This document shows, piece after piece, positions 49,747 to 62,700 of a DNA stretch of 64,000 nucleotides. The stretch is from Mytilus trossulus (lineage: Eukaryota > Mollusca > Bivalvia > Mytilida > Mytilidae). The stretch is taken from positions 69,686,682 to 69,750,681 of the forward strand of contig NC_086386.1 of NCBI RefSeq assembly GCF_036588685.1, read 5' to 3'. Positions within the stretch are counted from its first letter, which is position 1. Every line of letters begins with the position of its first letter. A program made the translations under genes and the position numbers. Below the pieces are notes generated by a model that was not told the DNA's origin, ran no database searches, and saw only the letters and a program-made list of their open reading frames with translations.

Positions 49747-51565
49747 GTAAGTAACAATTATAGCGCTTTGTATTGTTAAACAAGTCATTCCCCTTAAAAG
49801 TCGTTAAAATAGTGACCTTATGCTCCCGAAACAAGCGTCAAGTTATAAAGCAATTAAATTTTACGGACGCCATTTCGAGTTGGTTGACTGATATGGTATA
49901 ACCGTTTCACAAATGATATCGGATATGTTCCTTACGACGTAATTACAATCCCCTCCCCCCATCAATGTGACGTACCGAATGAAACTATTAACCGGATTTG
50001 TTTTAACATGAGCAATACGACGGGTGCCAAATGTGGAGAAGGATCTGCTTACCCTTCTGTTGCACCTGACATCATGCCTTGTTTTTGGTGGGGTTTGTGC
50101 TGCTTATTCTTTAGTTTTCTTTGTTTTGTCATGTGTACATTTGTTTGTCTGTTTGTCTATTTCCGATTTATGAATATGACTGTCCCTCTGGTTTCTTTCG
50201 TCCCTCTTTTTTTCAGTTAGAAAAACTGAAAACAAAGAGTTTCTATTTTATAGTTTATATAATATTGAAAAACAAAAAGATATTGGATAAGATATACGTA
50301 CACATCATGCACATGTCACAAGAACTAAAAATATGAATAGGAAGAACACATTCTCCAATCGGTCTGATTAAAAATATAAAAGATGGAAGCAAAAGCTACC
50401 AAAGAGAAAATCAAACTCATAAACTGACTATGCAATGACATACAACGAACAAAGACAAAATCCAAACAACAGTATACAAAACACAACAGACAACCGAAGA
50501 CTGATCAACACGCAACACAAAAACCGAGGTTGATAAACAATAATCTCACACTTTCAGTCCTAATCAGTGGAAAGAGTCGAACTAACTGTTTGTGATATTC
50601 TGCATAAAATACTTCAAAATCAAACTTCCAACATTTTCCTTAGAGGAATATAATAAATACAGACGTGCATGTAGATACCCTTTGCAACATACATATATCC
50701 CCCAATGAAATTTCAAGATACAAATACAGGTGGTATACGGACGATAACGCAGTTTAAGATAGCAATGTAAACATAGTAAATGAATAAGACTTCTCTCTAC
50801 AATATGTTCTTTTCCCGCAGGTTTATATATACAGATAAGATTACTGTGGATTCTTTCAACGTAAAGAACATTTTATATGGATCAGAAAAGTATATGCTTC
50901 AACTGTTAACAGATGAGTGCAATGCATTTTTAGCTTCACATGTGAATGTGGATCATGCATGTCTTGTTCTACAAGCAGCACACGACTTCCACATGGACGA
51001 CTTAGAAACGAAAGTATTAAATTTCATTTTCATCCACGGAAGTGAAGTTCTTGATTCAAAAGATTTCATAAATTTGTCAGCGGAATGTCTTAAACTATTT
51101 CTTGGTTCTGATAAACTCCGCTGTGAAGAGGAATACATTTACCAAAAAATGCTACATTGGGGTCGACATAAATGCAATGACAAAAGTTTAGCGACAACGG
51201 ACGAGAATATAAGAGAATGTCTCGGTGATTTGTTATATCTCATTCGTTTTCCAGTCATGAAATCACAGTATTTTACAGAAAAAGTTTCTTGCAAAAGTTT
51301 ACTAACCGCGACCGAGAAAGTAAAAGTGTATCAACATTTTAATTATATGACCACTGAAATTTTCCCTTCAAACAAACGTATGTCTAAAATTAAGTTTGAA
51401 ACTGGTATTGCTAAAACGCGGAAACGGAAAACTGAACATACACCTAAACCAGGACATAAACCAAAAACGGAAATGGAAATACACGAATTTGTTTCCCTAA
51501 TTGCTCTGTTATATTTTTTCCTAGCCATGCTGTATATAGTTTATCTCATGTTTACATATGAATAG
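49499..51565 (+). CDS. BTB-BACK protein with C-terminal membrane anchor, PHR lost (gene 4)
   Basis: Exons 49499..49746 and 50821..51565 join to 993 bases, 330 aa plus TAG. The intron of 1074 bases has GTAAGT and TTCCCGCAG. Residues 1-265 align almost end to end with gene 2: BTB (about 20-125), BACK (about 130-240), …QHFNYMTTEIFPSNKR. From ~residue 270, where PHR should start, it has KIKFETGIAKTRKRKTEH, a basic Pro/Lys linker to ~303, and then a 22-residue hydrophobic run (about 306-327, VSLIALLYFFLAMLYIVYLM) with only TYE after it. That is the form of a tail-anchored protein: BTB-BACK in the cytosol, anchored in ER, outer mitochondrial or another membrane. Loss of PHR would change substrate choice. 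AATAAA at 51749 is a possible poly(A) signal. Confidence 0.85.
49747..50820 (+). other. Gene 4 intron
   Basis: Contains a copy of the CGACGGGTGCCAAATGTGGA … TTTTTGGTGGGGTTTGTGCT repeat (50020-50220) and an A-rich stretch at 50390-50540 resembling another dispersed element. The ORFs within it are repeat-derived. Confidence 0.5.
50821..51565 (+). CDS. Gene 4 exon 2: rest of BTB, BACK, linker, TM
   Basis: The frame is open upstream to 50780, but the acceptor TTTTCCCGCAG at 50820 and the paralogue alignment (FIYTDKITVDS) set the start. The frame runs unbroken through the novel C-terminus to TAG at 51563..51565. Confidence 0.88.
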
Positions 51566-53487
51566 ATATTAGAAAAACTTTGAAAGCAGAAAATATTGAA
51601 ATGAATGGCCGATGATGATTCAAGTTATTCAATATGGGCATGCATATTGAACTTAATTTATTTGCGTAAGCACTAGCCATGTTTTAAAGTTCATATTCTA
51701 TTTTTGCATTGGACGTACGTCGTTAATGGGACTCGCTAGTTTGTGGAGAATAAAGTATTTATTTACATATATCTATCCCCTAGTCCGTTTGATTTTCAGT
51801 CGAGTTCTGCCTCATCAACCCCTCCCCCCCCCCCGAAAAAAAGAACAAACAGAAAAATATGACGGGAAAATATCAATAGTAGCACAACAACTGAAAGTTT
51901 TCTATGTACGGCCTAAAACGAATGCCATTCGCCTTGATTCTAGATAGGTTGTTGTGTAAATGATTTAATTTTGTGGGGGAAATTGTTTTCATTATCATTC
52001 TTTGTTTCGTTTTAAATTGCTTTAAAAGGGTTAGAGATGTGGCGTACATATATCTTGTGTTGTTCTGTAGTGTTGAGTTTCCTGCTATCTTTTTCTTGTA
52101 TAATGTAAAAAAGCATAAAAAAAACCGATGGAACAACCATGTATGGACAACAACATATATGAGAAAGTAAACATTGAAACTTCACAAAATCAATCGTTTA
52201 TCATAGGATCATGCTCGACACTAAGTAAATTGTTGTTATTAACGTTAGAAAGCATTACCATATGCTGTTAAAGTCCTAAAAGAAAACAAAATTGCGGAAA
52301 CCAGGACATGCATATACGATTAGCACAGGGCCATTTTCAAGCTAGTCGTAGTCATGTCCTAAGATTTCTAAAAATCAACCTATCCAGAATGTTTGAATAA
52401 TATGCCGCTTAATTCTTTGTAAATTCTGTCCAATTCAAGTAGCTGTGAAATATCAACGTTATTTTATAGTAATACAATTGAAAATAGTGTCACTCATTTC
52501 ATATAATGTTTTAATCATTGCTAATCATTGCTAACACTACAAACTGCTCCGATTTTGAATTGACCAGTTTTTGTGCTCGAACAGTAAAATCGAGCACACA
52601 TTTTACCCGACTAGTCTCGACATTGTTTCGACTGTACTTTAATGTGTACTCGACTAGGACTCGACTTTACTTAATTAGTTAAATAAGTTTACTTAATTAG
52701 TCTAATTCAGTACTTGATGATCTTGGTGTAGTCTGTAATGGTCTTGACCAAGGCTCGACCTGTCAAGACCTGGCTGGACTAGTCTCGACTAGTCTTAACC
52801 TTCAAATTTAGTTTTGACTGGTGTAAATCAACCCATCTCACTAAATTAAATATTGATCTTAAAAACTTATTAAGTAGTTTGATTTATTGCTGTGAAATGA
52901 AAGAATTTAATTTTACAATAGGTAAAAATAAAAATTATTATATAAATTCAGATAGTCATTTTTTATTTTTTTTTATAAATTTTTCAAATCGACTTGGATT
53001 TTCATCAAACTATTCAGCTATCTTAGATATATATCAAGCTTGCTGAATCCCATGCAACTCCTGCTGCATGTAATCGAATTGATTTTCCTCTAAGTTTAGT
53101 ATTTTTGTGATTTTACTTTTTAGTTTTTAGGCCTTATTTCGTCTCACCAACATGCTCTTGATGTATTGTGGATTGTTTGGATTATATCCATCCAGTTCTG
53201 TGTTAATTTCTTAGATCATCCCTAGTTTTTGGTGGGGTTTGTATTGCTTATTCTTTAGTTTTCTATGTTGTGTCATGTATACTATTGTTTGTCTGTTTTT
53301 CATTTTTAGCTATGGCGTTGTCAGTTTATTTTAGAACATTTAAATAATGATGATAATGATTAAACGTTCAGAAAAATTGTTGTGCAAGCACTGTTATTGC
53401 AAATAAAAGTAATGTCATGAGCCTTACATGTGTAAACCAATACGAAATTAATTTAGTTTTTGTATAATGTTGAGTAAAACAAATATC
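51566..53487. other. Region between gene 4 and the channel gene
   Basis: The two genes converge here. 52590..52810 is rich in CTCGACTAG-type words. 53220-53340 carries a fragment of the TTTTTGGTGGGGTTTGTATT repeat. TTTATT at 53325 (AATAAA on minus) is a candidate poly(A) signal for the channel gene, ~160 bases past its stop. Confidence 0.45.
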
Positions 53488-53703
53488 CTACTTTAGATAA
53501 AAACTCCAGTAAAGGAAGTTTAGTAAAATAAACACTAGAGGAAAGAGTACCCGAGACACTCTATCAATTTGACTGACACTGTTTCTATGCTTTCGTCTTT
53601 TGAATTGTCTTCGATTCTTTATACGTAAGCTGGATAGCCATACACGGAGACGACTTTCACCTCGACAAAGGAACACTCGATTGCTAGGAATATTTGTGTC
53701 TGG
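53488..53703 (-). CDS. Channel last exon: basic loop and M4
   Basis: 216 bases, phase 0, acceptor AATCTTTCCAG. Starts PDTNIPSNRVFLCRG, then RRQFKRRKHRNSVSQIDRVS, M4 and FYLK plus stop. Other AG sites nearby do not fit phase 0. Confidence 0.8.
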   Translation of the reverse strand, partial: PDTNIPSNRVFLCRGESRLRVWLSSLRIKNRRQFKRRKHRNSVSQIDRVSRVLFPLVFILLNFLYWSFYLK

Positions 53704-56700
53704 CTGGAAAGATTGGTTGTGAGGTTTCCCATTCCTTGTATGCTTAAATGGATAAAAAGCAAGTACCAAATTAGTGAGGGGTAAGTAAATAAAATAACTT
53801 TTACTTCACTTTGTATGGAATGATTCATAGTGAGTAACATAGTTATCAAAGGTATCAGGCTTATAATTTAATACATATACTCATTTTCTTGTCCAAAAAA
53901 CATTTTATCGATAGCAAGTGTATTTACCGGGTTCATGATAAAGTGTGCAACATGTACACGACGAGTGCCACACATGCAGCAGGAGTTTCTTGCCCTTACG
54001 GGGCATGTGAGATCACCGATTTTCGTGTTGCTCAGTAGTTAGTTTTCTATATTATGTTGTGTGTACTTTTTTATGAGTATTTATCACTTTTTCGTTTTAA
54101 GCCATGTGGTTGTTTGTTTATTTTCAAGATATACGTTAGAATGTCTCTCTGATATCTTTCGCATATCTTGGTTTTCAATAGATCATATATTGACCCAGGC
54201 GGAGGAAGAGGAGGAGGGAAGCAGATTGTGTCGAGGAGACATCATACTTGCTATTATTTTCAGTATGAGTCGTGCAGTGTTTTTATATCTACAATCTGTT
54301 CTGTTTTGTTTGTGTGTTTTGTTGATTGTTCTATTAACGGTGTTGTTAAGTATTTAATTGGAACGGGAACACATCTTTGTTATCGGACATGACATTATGT
54401 ATCGATAGGGAGGATGACAATCTTTTTCTTTCTAATTTCAGATTTCACTTTGTCAGATTCCGCTATATTAAATGTTATTGATATTATTCTTACTGCAGTT
54501 TCGTCTTCAGATTCCTCGTCTTCTTCATCGTTATCAGTTGGTGATGGCTCGACATCTCCATGACCATGTTTGGTGAAACGATGAACTATTGCAAACTGCA
54601 CTATTACACTCAGAATAAATACAAAACATAAGGCAATATACAAGTCTAATGCTGTTGCATATTTAACACGAGGTAGATCACTCCGGCTGTCCAGCGCTAG
54701 GAAAGCCATGGTCAATACAGTCGTCGTACCTTCAAATGTAAGAAAACAGTTACTAGCAGGTTTCTTCATTTCCTTCATAATATCATTTAAAGAAAATCAT
54801 CTCATCATACAAATGTTATTGGAAGTGCAACTTTTGTCATTGTCTTCTTAGTTTATATTGCAAGGATTTATATTTGTCCGTGTTTGAAATACTTTCAATT
54901 CAGTCTTTTTTTTTGACGTTGCTTAATAGCAAGATAATTAATCATGAATTTCTTATACTACTTGTTACGTCAGAATCTTGTTCGTTTATCTTCAGATATT
55001 TATTTACCTTTAATGAGTAGCACTGCTTTCCTTCAAAATTACGTCAGCTCTGGGTTTTTATTGTTTTTTTTATTGATGTACTATTGTATTGTTTATTTGT
55101 GTATTTCATTGCCCTGAATGTCCTTGCATTTATTTGTACTGTAGTCATGTCATGTAATGTTGTCATTTTAGTGTTATATTTAACATTGGCATAAAAGCGC
55201 GAGGTTTGAGAAGCCCCAAAAACCAGGTTCAATCCACCATTTGTTTTCTTAAAATGGTCTGTACCAAGTCGAGAAAATGGCAGTTGTTATCTTTTTGTTC
55301 GTTTCTGTGTGAGTTGCATTGTCTTATGTTTTTTGTTGTTTCGTTATTTTCCTCCTATAGTTGATGTGTTTCCCTCGGTTTTAGTTTGTAACTAGGATTT
55401 GTTTTCTCTCAATTTATTTAGAACTTTCAAACAGCGGTATACTACTGGAGCCTATTTGTAGGTCAGGTTTAGGAATATGTGTGAGATATCCGGACTCCTT
55501 GGTATTTTTTCTACGATAAAGGGTAAACTATTTTAATCCATAACACACATTTTTTTCATGTAGGATTTCATTAGCTCATAAAAAGTCATTTACAAAATTT
55601 AAGCAGATTCTAGGATTTTTTTCTTTTGATCTGGGACCCAAATAATACAAATGCAAATAGAAAGTAAAAGTCCAAGTCAGCCTTTTCCCACCTGATCGAT
55701 ATTCAGGCAAGTTTGCAAGCGCTTTGTCATAATAAATATGTAACTAACTGCATTTGAAAATTGGAATGCATTTTCAATATCAGAGCATTGCATCAATATA
55801 TGAGCTCTAGTGATAATATAATTGGCATGTATCGATACGGATGTGATGCTGAAAAGCTATAACAACTATTCTCAAACTCTGAGTGGTATCTTAACAAGTA
55901 CACAGGGCTGTTCGTTTTCGTGTTGTTAAGTCTAGTTTTTCTACTTTGTGTTCTGTGTTCTGTTGTATCATGGTGTCTTTACTTCGTTTTTCGTTTCTAG
56001 TCATGGCATTGTCGATTTGCTTTCGACTTGTTATATCCTTTTTGTATCTCTCATCTTCTTTAAGTACTCTTACCTAAGGCTATTCTGTCTGAGGTAGCTT
56101 CTCTGTTTATCCAAAATGATACCCATGATAAAATAACCAGTAACATACAGGGAACAAATATATTTATAACAAAGTAACCTGTATGTCGTCTTAGGTTGAA
56201 ATAAACTGTCAGCATGGATTGTCGAACTGAAATAAGATTCATTCTAATTAGCCAAATCATACGTGTCATACTAAAAGTGTTCACACAAACACGACAGAAG
56301 TAAAACCTAGTATGAAATTGCGTTCAATCAGATAGTAAATTTGATCAAATGATCACAATTATTTATCAAATGTTTTTTTGGCATATAAGAAATGGTAGCA
56401 ATACAAATTGATTGTAGTTTGATTTGTCTTAAAACATTATACTAGTAAATAGTTTTATGAAATTGATGTTACATATGTCTGCCAATAACACAATAAAAGT
56501 TAATAGATCACATGACATAGATGCATGAACATTTACAAGGTACAATACGGCCTACAACAATGAGCAAATCCAATACATTATAGGAAGCGATGAAAATGCC
56601 GACTATCCGAATTTTGAAAGGTTCGCTATGACTTAATCTTGCATTAAATGAATACAAACGACTTTAATGAAAAATATGAGTTAACTTTCAGACATACAAG

Positions 56701-59700
56701 ATCAAAATGTGCATGGCTGATCTAAAGCATAGTGAAACTGCTAATCAAACTTTGTGTTATTATTGTATGCAAGAATCTGTGTGGTCATATCAATATGTTT
56801 TTCATGTTGTATGGAGATCTTATTTTGTATTAGTTAAATCGTTTTTTTTATGGAATTGAGTGTTTGTCTTTTGATTCAAAACTTTTGAATAATTGCATTG
56901 CAAGTCGCCACTTCGTCTTCTCTTTCGAAAATGAACGTTTTTAGATGGTTTGAGTTATACATTGCATAATATTCAAATTTTCAGACTGCGTATATGTAGA
57001 CTAATTAAGCAATATACATGATGTATTAATCATGAAAGCACGATAAGGTAAAAATCCACTGTCCGACCCTGTTCATTTAATACCGAAACGACATTTTGTG
57101 TTTATTGTTTTACAGAACATTGCCTTTGATTGACAGCTACCAATTCCATTACTGAAATATACAACGTTGTAACATATTGACTGCAAATCAAATTAAATGG
57201 ATTGATGTTAAATAAATGCTTTGACTTTGTATCGAATTTCCTTGACACTATTTATTGATGATAGTAATTTTGTGGTTAAAACTAGTAGATATATCACTAG
57301 CATTCTCGTCCATTCATCATCGAACTGACTAATCACTTAACTATCGGTTATGCAGAGAGTTCCGAATGGATAACAGTTGACAGGCACCTGTTATTGAATA
57401 TAGCAATACGCCAATAGTTCACAATTGTTCAGAAATGATTTTTATGCATTGAATTATAAGACGATGATAAAAGTGTCTGACATTTTGTGAAATTAATAAC
57501 AAGGCACGTTGTTTCTGTATTAGAGATAATGTATCAATTTGACATCTTCTAGACATAATGAATAAATGATATAGTTTCTGCAATTAATAAATAAATATCA
57601 TCTTAAATAACGTCTGTTTAGTCCAGACTTTCTTTTTCTCATTGATAGAAATACAATCTTCCCAATGAATTAAACATTAGCAATGATCGTGTCGTCGTTC
57701 ACAATTATCAAATTCTATAAAATGCATAAGAGCATTTTTGTGTTGGGTAAAGTCGGTACGTTAAATAACAATTTCGTCAAGTTTTGTTTATTGTGGACTA
57801 GAAATTCATAGATGATTATAGAAGCTAAGCATATAAAAATATCAGTTTTGCCAAATACAGCTAACTTAAAGGTAATCTATTCCTGAGGTAGAAAACCCTT
57901 AGTATTTCAAAATTCAAAAGTTTTGTAAACAGATAATTTATAAATATAACCATATCAATGATAATTCATGTCAGCACATAAGTACTGACTACTGGGCTGG
58001 TAATACCCTCGGGGAATTAAAATTCCACCAGCAGTGGCACGTAGCTACAATGAAAACCAAACCGAAATTGAGAGAAACTTTTAAAATTTGTATTGATTCA
58101 TTTCATATTTCCGGATATGACCGGTTCCTGAAAAAGAGTTAAAAACACGCAACCAACCGGAAAAGAAAATTGTGCGATTGATATGCTCACCGTCTTTTCT
58201 GTATGTAAATGAAGTTTCTGCAGAGAAGTTAATGAGGTCAAACTGAGACATTGTCATGTCAGGCGCTCGAGCTACAGACGCATCTTTCCCAGAATTCCAA
58301 GTGTATTTCACATCGTCCTCAGAATAAGCAACTGCAAATTAAAGAAACATCACGAATCACAAATATTTTCCAAATATGAAAAAAGAAAGTGGTATACATC
58401 CATTATTAATAATAAAAAAGCTACAACAAATTGCTAGCAGATAACCTTGACCTATAATGGTTTAATTTTTATAAATTGTTACTTGGATGGAGAATTGTCT
58501 CATTGGCACTCATACCACATCTTCCTATATCTAAGACAATAACGACTACATGTTTCAAAGCGTGACTGGAACTCGAACGGTTATTAATTCATTTACTCCT
58601 GTTTTGGTTGATAAGCTTTTAACTTACAAATTCAGTCTTCGGGCATCACTGAAGAGACATTGATTGTTATAATGAGCATCTGGTGTACGAAACAAATAGT
58701 AGTTGTTAATGTTATTACTTCTTTCAAAGCGTGGCGAAAATGACTGTAACTCAAATGGTGAATAAGACACTTGTAAAAAGACATCCATGGCATAACGGGA
58801 ATCTTTATAATTATGTTAAATGATTGATAAGAAACTTACGACATTCAAAATTTTACGAGAATCTAGGTAACTGTAAAGTTATGGTTGAAAAGACACTTAC
58901 GACATTCAAAATATAACGGAAATCTAGGTATCTGTTAAGTTATGGTTGATAAGACAAAGACTACTTTCAAAATAAAACGGGAATCTAGGTATCTACAATG
59001 GTTGATCAGACACTCACGACTATCAAAGAGTAACGGGAATCCCTGTAATTCACTTAAATGGTTGATAAGGAACTCACGACTATTAAATCGGGACTGGCTA
59101 ATAAGACACGAACTTTGCAATTTTTAAAGTAAATTATTTATGATACTCAGTCATAATAAGTCTTATGTACAAAAATGGCGGAATACATAATTTAAAGGGG
59201 ATAGCAACTTTTTCTCTTTTTTGATGGGGGTCCATTTTTCTCTATTCTTTGCTCGCTTTTCTGTAAACCCCCATCCACACTGTAAAACATTAATTTGTCT
59301 AATTTTTGTTTGTAAATTATCTGACACTTACAACTTCCAAAGTATAAAGGACATGTCTGGAAGTCCAGTGGATAATGGTGTAGTTCCATTTTGCATATTG
59401 CACGGACTGTTAATCTGCAAAATTTTAAAAATAATCTCTTAAATGATCTGTTATTTTAACTGTAACCGTTATGTTATAAATATTTCATAATTTATAGATA
59501 GTTTTTCTATGTATCGTAATTATACAATAGTAATCCTCGGCTTAACCTCATGACACAATGTCGTGTGAGGTTGCCGGGGGATTTCAACGAAAAAACTATG
59601 ATCTAATTTACAATAAACTGAAAAACTATCCAGAAATATCTATTTTTAACGTATTGAAACTTTCACTGTTATGATTTTCGGTTTTTGTAAGTTTTACTTA

Positions 59701-62700
59701 AGTCTGCTTTAAAGGTTAAATAAGAACGGTATCGGTTAATATTTGTTATCTATTTCGTTTTACTTTTGCGTGCCAATTAATCGTTTTTCTCTAATTATAA
59801 GAACAACAGAAAGTGCGGATGAATTGAATTGTATTTACACAGTATAAGCAAACATCTAATCTCAAATTAAATTCAATTTAAAGAATAAAACTCGAGTACT
59901 AAATCTCCTTAACGTTAATGAAAATGTTTCCATGTTAAACCTCATTTATAGACAAAACTAACCATTCTTCTATACATCAAACGTCTCTATAATGAACCTT
60001 AAACTAATTTACGAAAACTGTAAAAATTGAATTACATTGATAAATGATCGTTTTACTTTCACGTTTGACTGAAGTCTTATAGGTTGAAACCGTTCCCTAT
60101 TCGTGTTAGGACACAAATTCATAACAGACAAGTATCAGTAAGGCAAACCTTGTCATATATACTAGTTATCCCGTTTTAATTGTTTTACACTAGTCATTTT
60201 TGAACCCTTTATAGCTTGCTGTTCGATGAGAGCCAAGGTTCCGTGTTGAAGACCGTACTTTGACCTATAATGGTTTTTCTTTTACAAATTTTGACGTAGA
60301 TGGAGAGTTGTCTCATTGGCACTCACACCACATCTTCTTATATATATACACAAACAAGAGAGCTTATTGTTGCACGCACCATATTTTTGGGCCAGAAATA
60401 TTGAGGTTTTTGGTGTAAAAAAGAGTGCAAAATATTATATGGACAATCTGTATATGATCGTATATAGAGTTGAATTAAATCCTCAATGGCCAGAACTGTT
60501 CAATGCTTAAAATATAACTTTAAATTATTTTGCAGTTGATGAAATCGAATATCTTTTAAGTGCAGTTGATGAAATGTATATCAGTTAATTAAGTTAATGA
60601 CAAAATATTTGTTATTCCTCATCTCAGAAAAGGATTTTAACGCAGCATTCCACCTCATTAACTCATCCAAGAATTTTATGTCAAGATGACATATTTTTTA
60701 AGGACACTCATGACTATTAAAGCAAATCAACTGACAATATTATTTCTTTACGAGTTGTATCTTAGATATGAACTCTAACGAAAACTTTAATCAGTCACTC
60801 ATGTATGAAATGTAGGTCAAGATTACCTTATTTTTAACATCTATGAACAAAATCACATTAACTATGACTTCTACTTTCATAGATAAGATGAATTATAACA
60901 GATGAAACACTTTATCCTTCCCCAACTTAGTTTGACAAAATATATAAAAATCTTTAAGCAAACAAATGTCAAATTATTCTTCCCAGTAAAGGTTGATAAA
61001 TCCTTGACATAATGTTTTCATTTCTATTCGAATTTGGTGAAATTTGAAAGTATCAACAAACAGTAATAAAAATATGAACAATTGTACTTGTTTGTCTTAA
61101 TAAATAATTTGATATGAGCGTCACTGGTGAGTCTCGAATAGACGAAACGCACGTCTGGCGTATTAAATTATAATCCTGGTACCTTTGATAACTATTTACA
61201 ATGAGATGCGAGGGATCAACTTGATCTTAGTACCTGTTGTTAGAATTTTTGATCATACATGTCATTGTTGAATGCCTCATTGTGACTTGAAGATAAAGGA
61301 CAACAATAAAACGTCCCATTTTTGTGTTTTAGCATGTATTGATATTCATATTGTCTCATGTGCATTTATTTCATCATGTTCATATCCCTTCATATTTTCA
61401 TTGATTGTACGACAGACTACAAAAATTGCTTACATACTACAACTGAAAATCACAAAGCTTGAGATGGTATAGAAAATTTATAATCTTCGTAGAAATCCTT
61501 GACAAAATGTTTTCATTTCTGTTTAGTTGCAGTAAAATGTCAAAGTAACAACAAGTGAGTGTTTGAGAGGTTTGTAAATTATGTTCAGTTACAGAAACAT
61601 GTTACCTTTAAAAACTCCTGATATCATTCACGTTGAAAGTAAAGATATCTGTATTATGATAATGTTTTTCTAATTGATGAATGTAACTGTATATATAATA
61701 ATCAAAATAGAATATAAAATAGCTATTTTGATTGGAAAAAAAAACGCAAATTATAGATCATTCCCAATGTTCCGATGATGATTTGTTGTAAGAACATGGT
61801 ACCTTGTTTACATTTCTAAAAATAACTTGGTTTGGGACTTCCCTAAATATGGGTAATGCATTTTGCGAATAACAAAACATTCATGGTTATAAATATTTTT
61901 CAGTTTGTCTTTTTGCATTCTTCTTAAAAAAATAATAATATAAATGTATTTATTTCAGTTAACATAACATCTTTAATTTTGCATAAACAGAAAAAAAAAA
62001 TTGATCCTCAAAAACATTTGCAACAGTCTCAAAACCATATCATATAATTGACCGGCTAAGTGCCTGGCCATAATAAAAAAAAAAATTAAGGATGGAAAGG
62101 GTGGTTAGGTTGATGTCAATAACGATGATGATTCAGAGAAGGGAAGAAGAGTTAGTCCAACCACAGTCGCTTGAATTTTAGTGATATATGTATGAAAAAA
62201 AAATTTCATACATATATCACTAAAATTCAAGCGACTGTGGTCCAACACTGCAGAAAAAGTCATTGCTAGGCAACAGAAAAGGGTGGTGGGGTCATCGACT
62301 GCAGTGAAAGAGGACTGTTGAATACTTGAAACTTACTGCTGTCAGCGTCAAACAAGAAAAGATAAGTCCACAACGCTTCAGTACTTCATACAATGTGTTT
62401 GTGGTTTTTTTTCTCAAGAATAGCCTCCGTACTGGAAATTTCGTGTTTTGGAATAATTGACCAAGTTTTGCAGAAATAATAACGCCCCACATATTTTCGT
62501 ATAATATGTCCTAGTTACACTAACGCCAAGTCTGTATTAGAGGAGAAAAAAGACATATAACGATATCTCTTTTCTTACTTAGTAAACTGAATACAAGATT
62601 GACAACCTGCGATTTAACAAATGTATTTCGTCTGGTAGAAGTCATTTTTGATATAAGTAATTGCAAATGTCTGTTCCCATCAGTGTTGGAAATGACAAGT

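Noticed and set aside
50780..50820. Upstream extension of the gene 4 exon 2 reading frame (MNKTSLYNMFFS…)
   Set aside because: It is the intron 3' end in open frame; the TTTTCCCGCAG acceptor and paralogue alignment start the exon at 50821.
54168..54392. Overlapping plus-strand ORFs at 54061..54392
   Set aside because: Repeat-derived and partly opposite the channel gene region; no domain, strongly biased composition.
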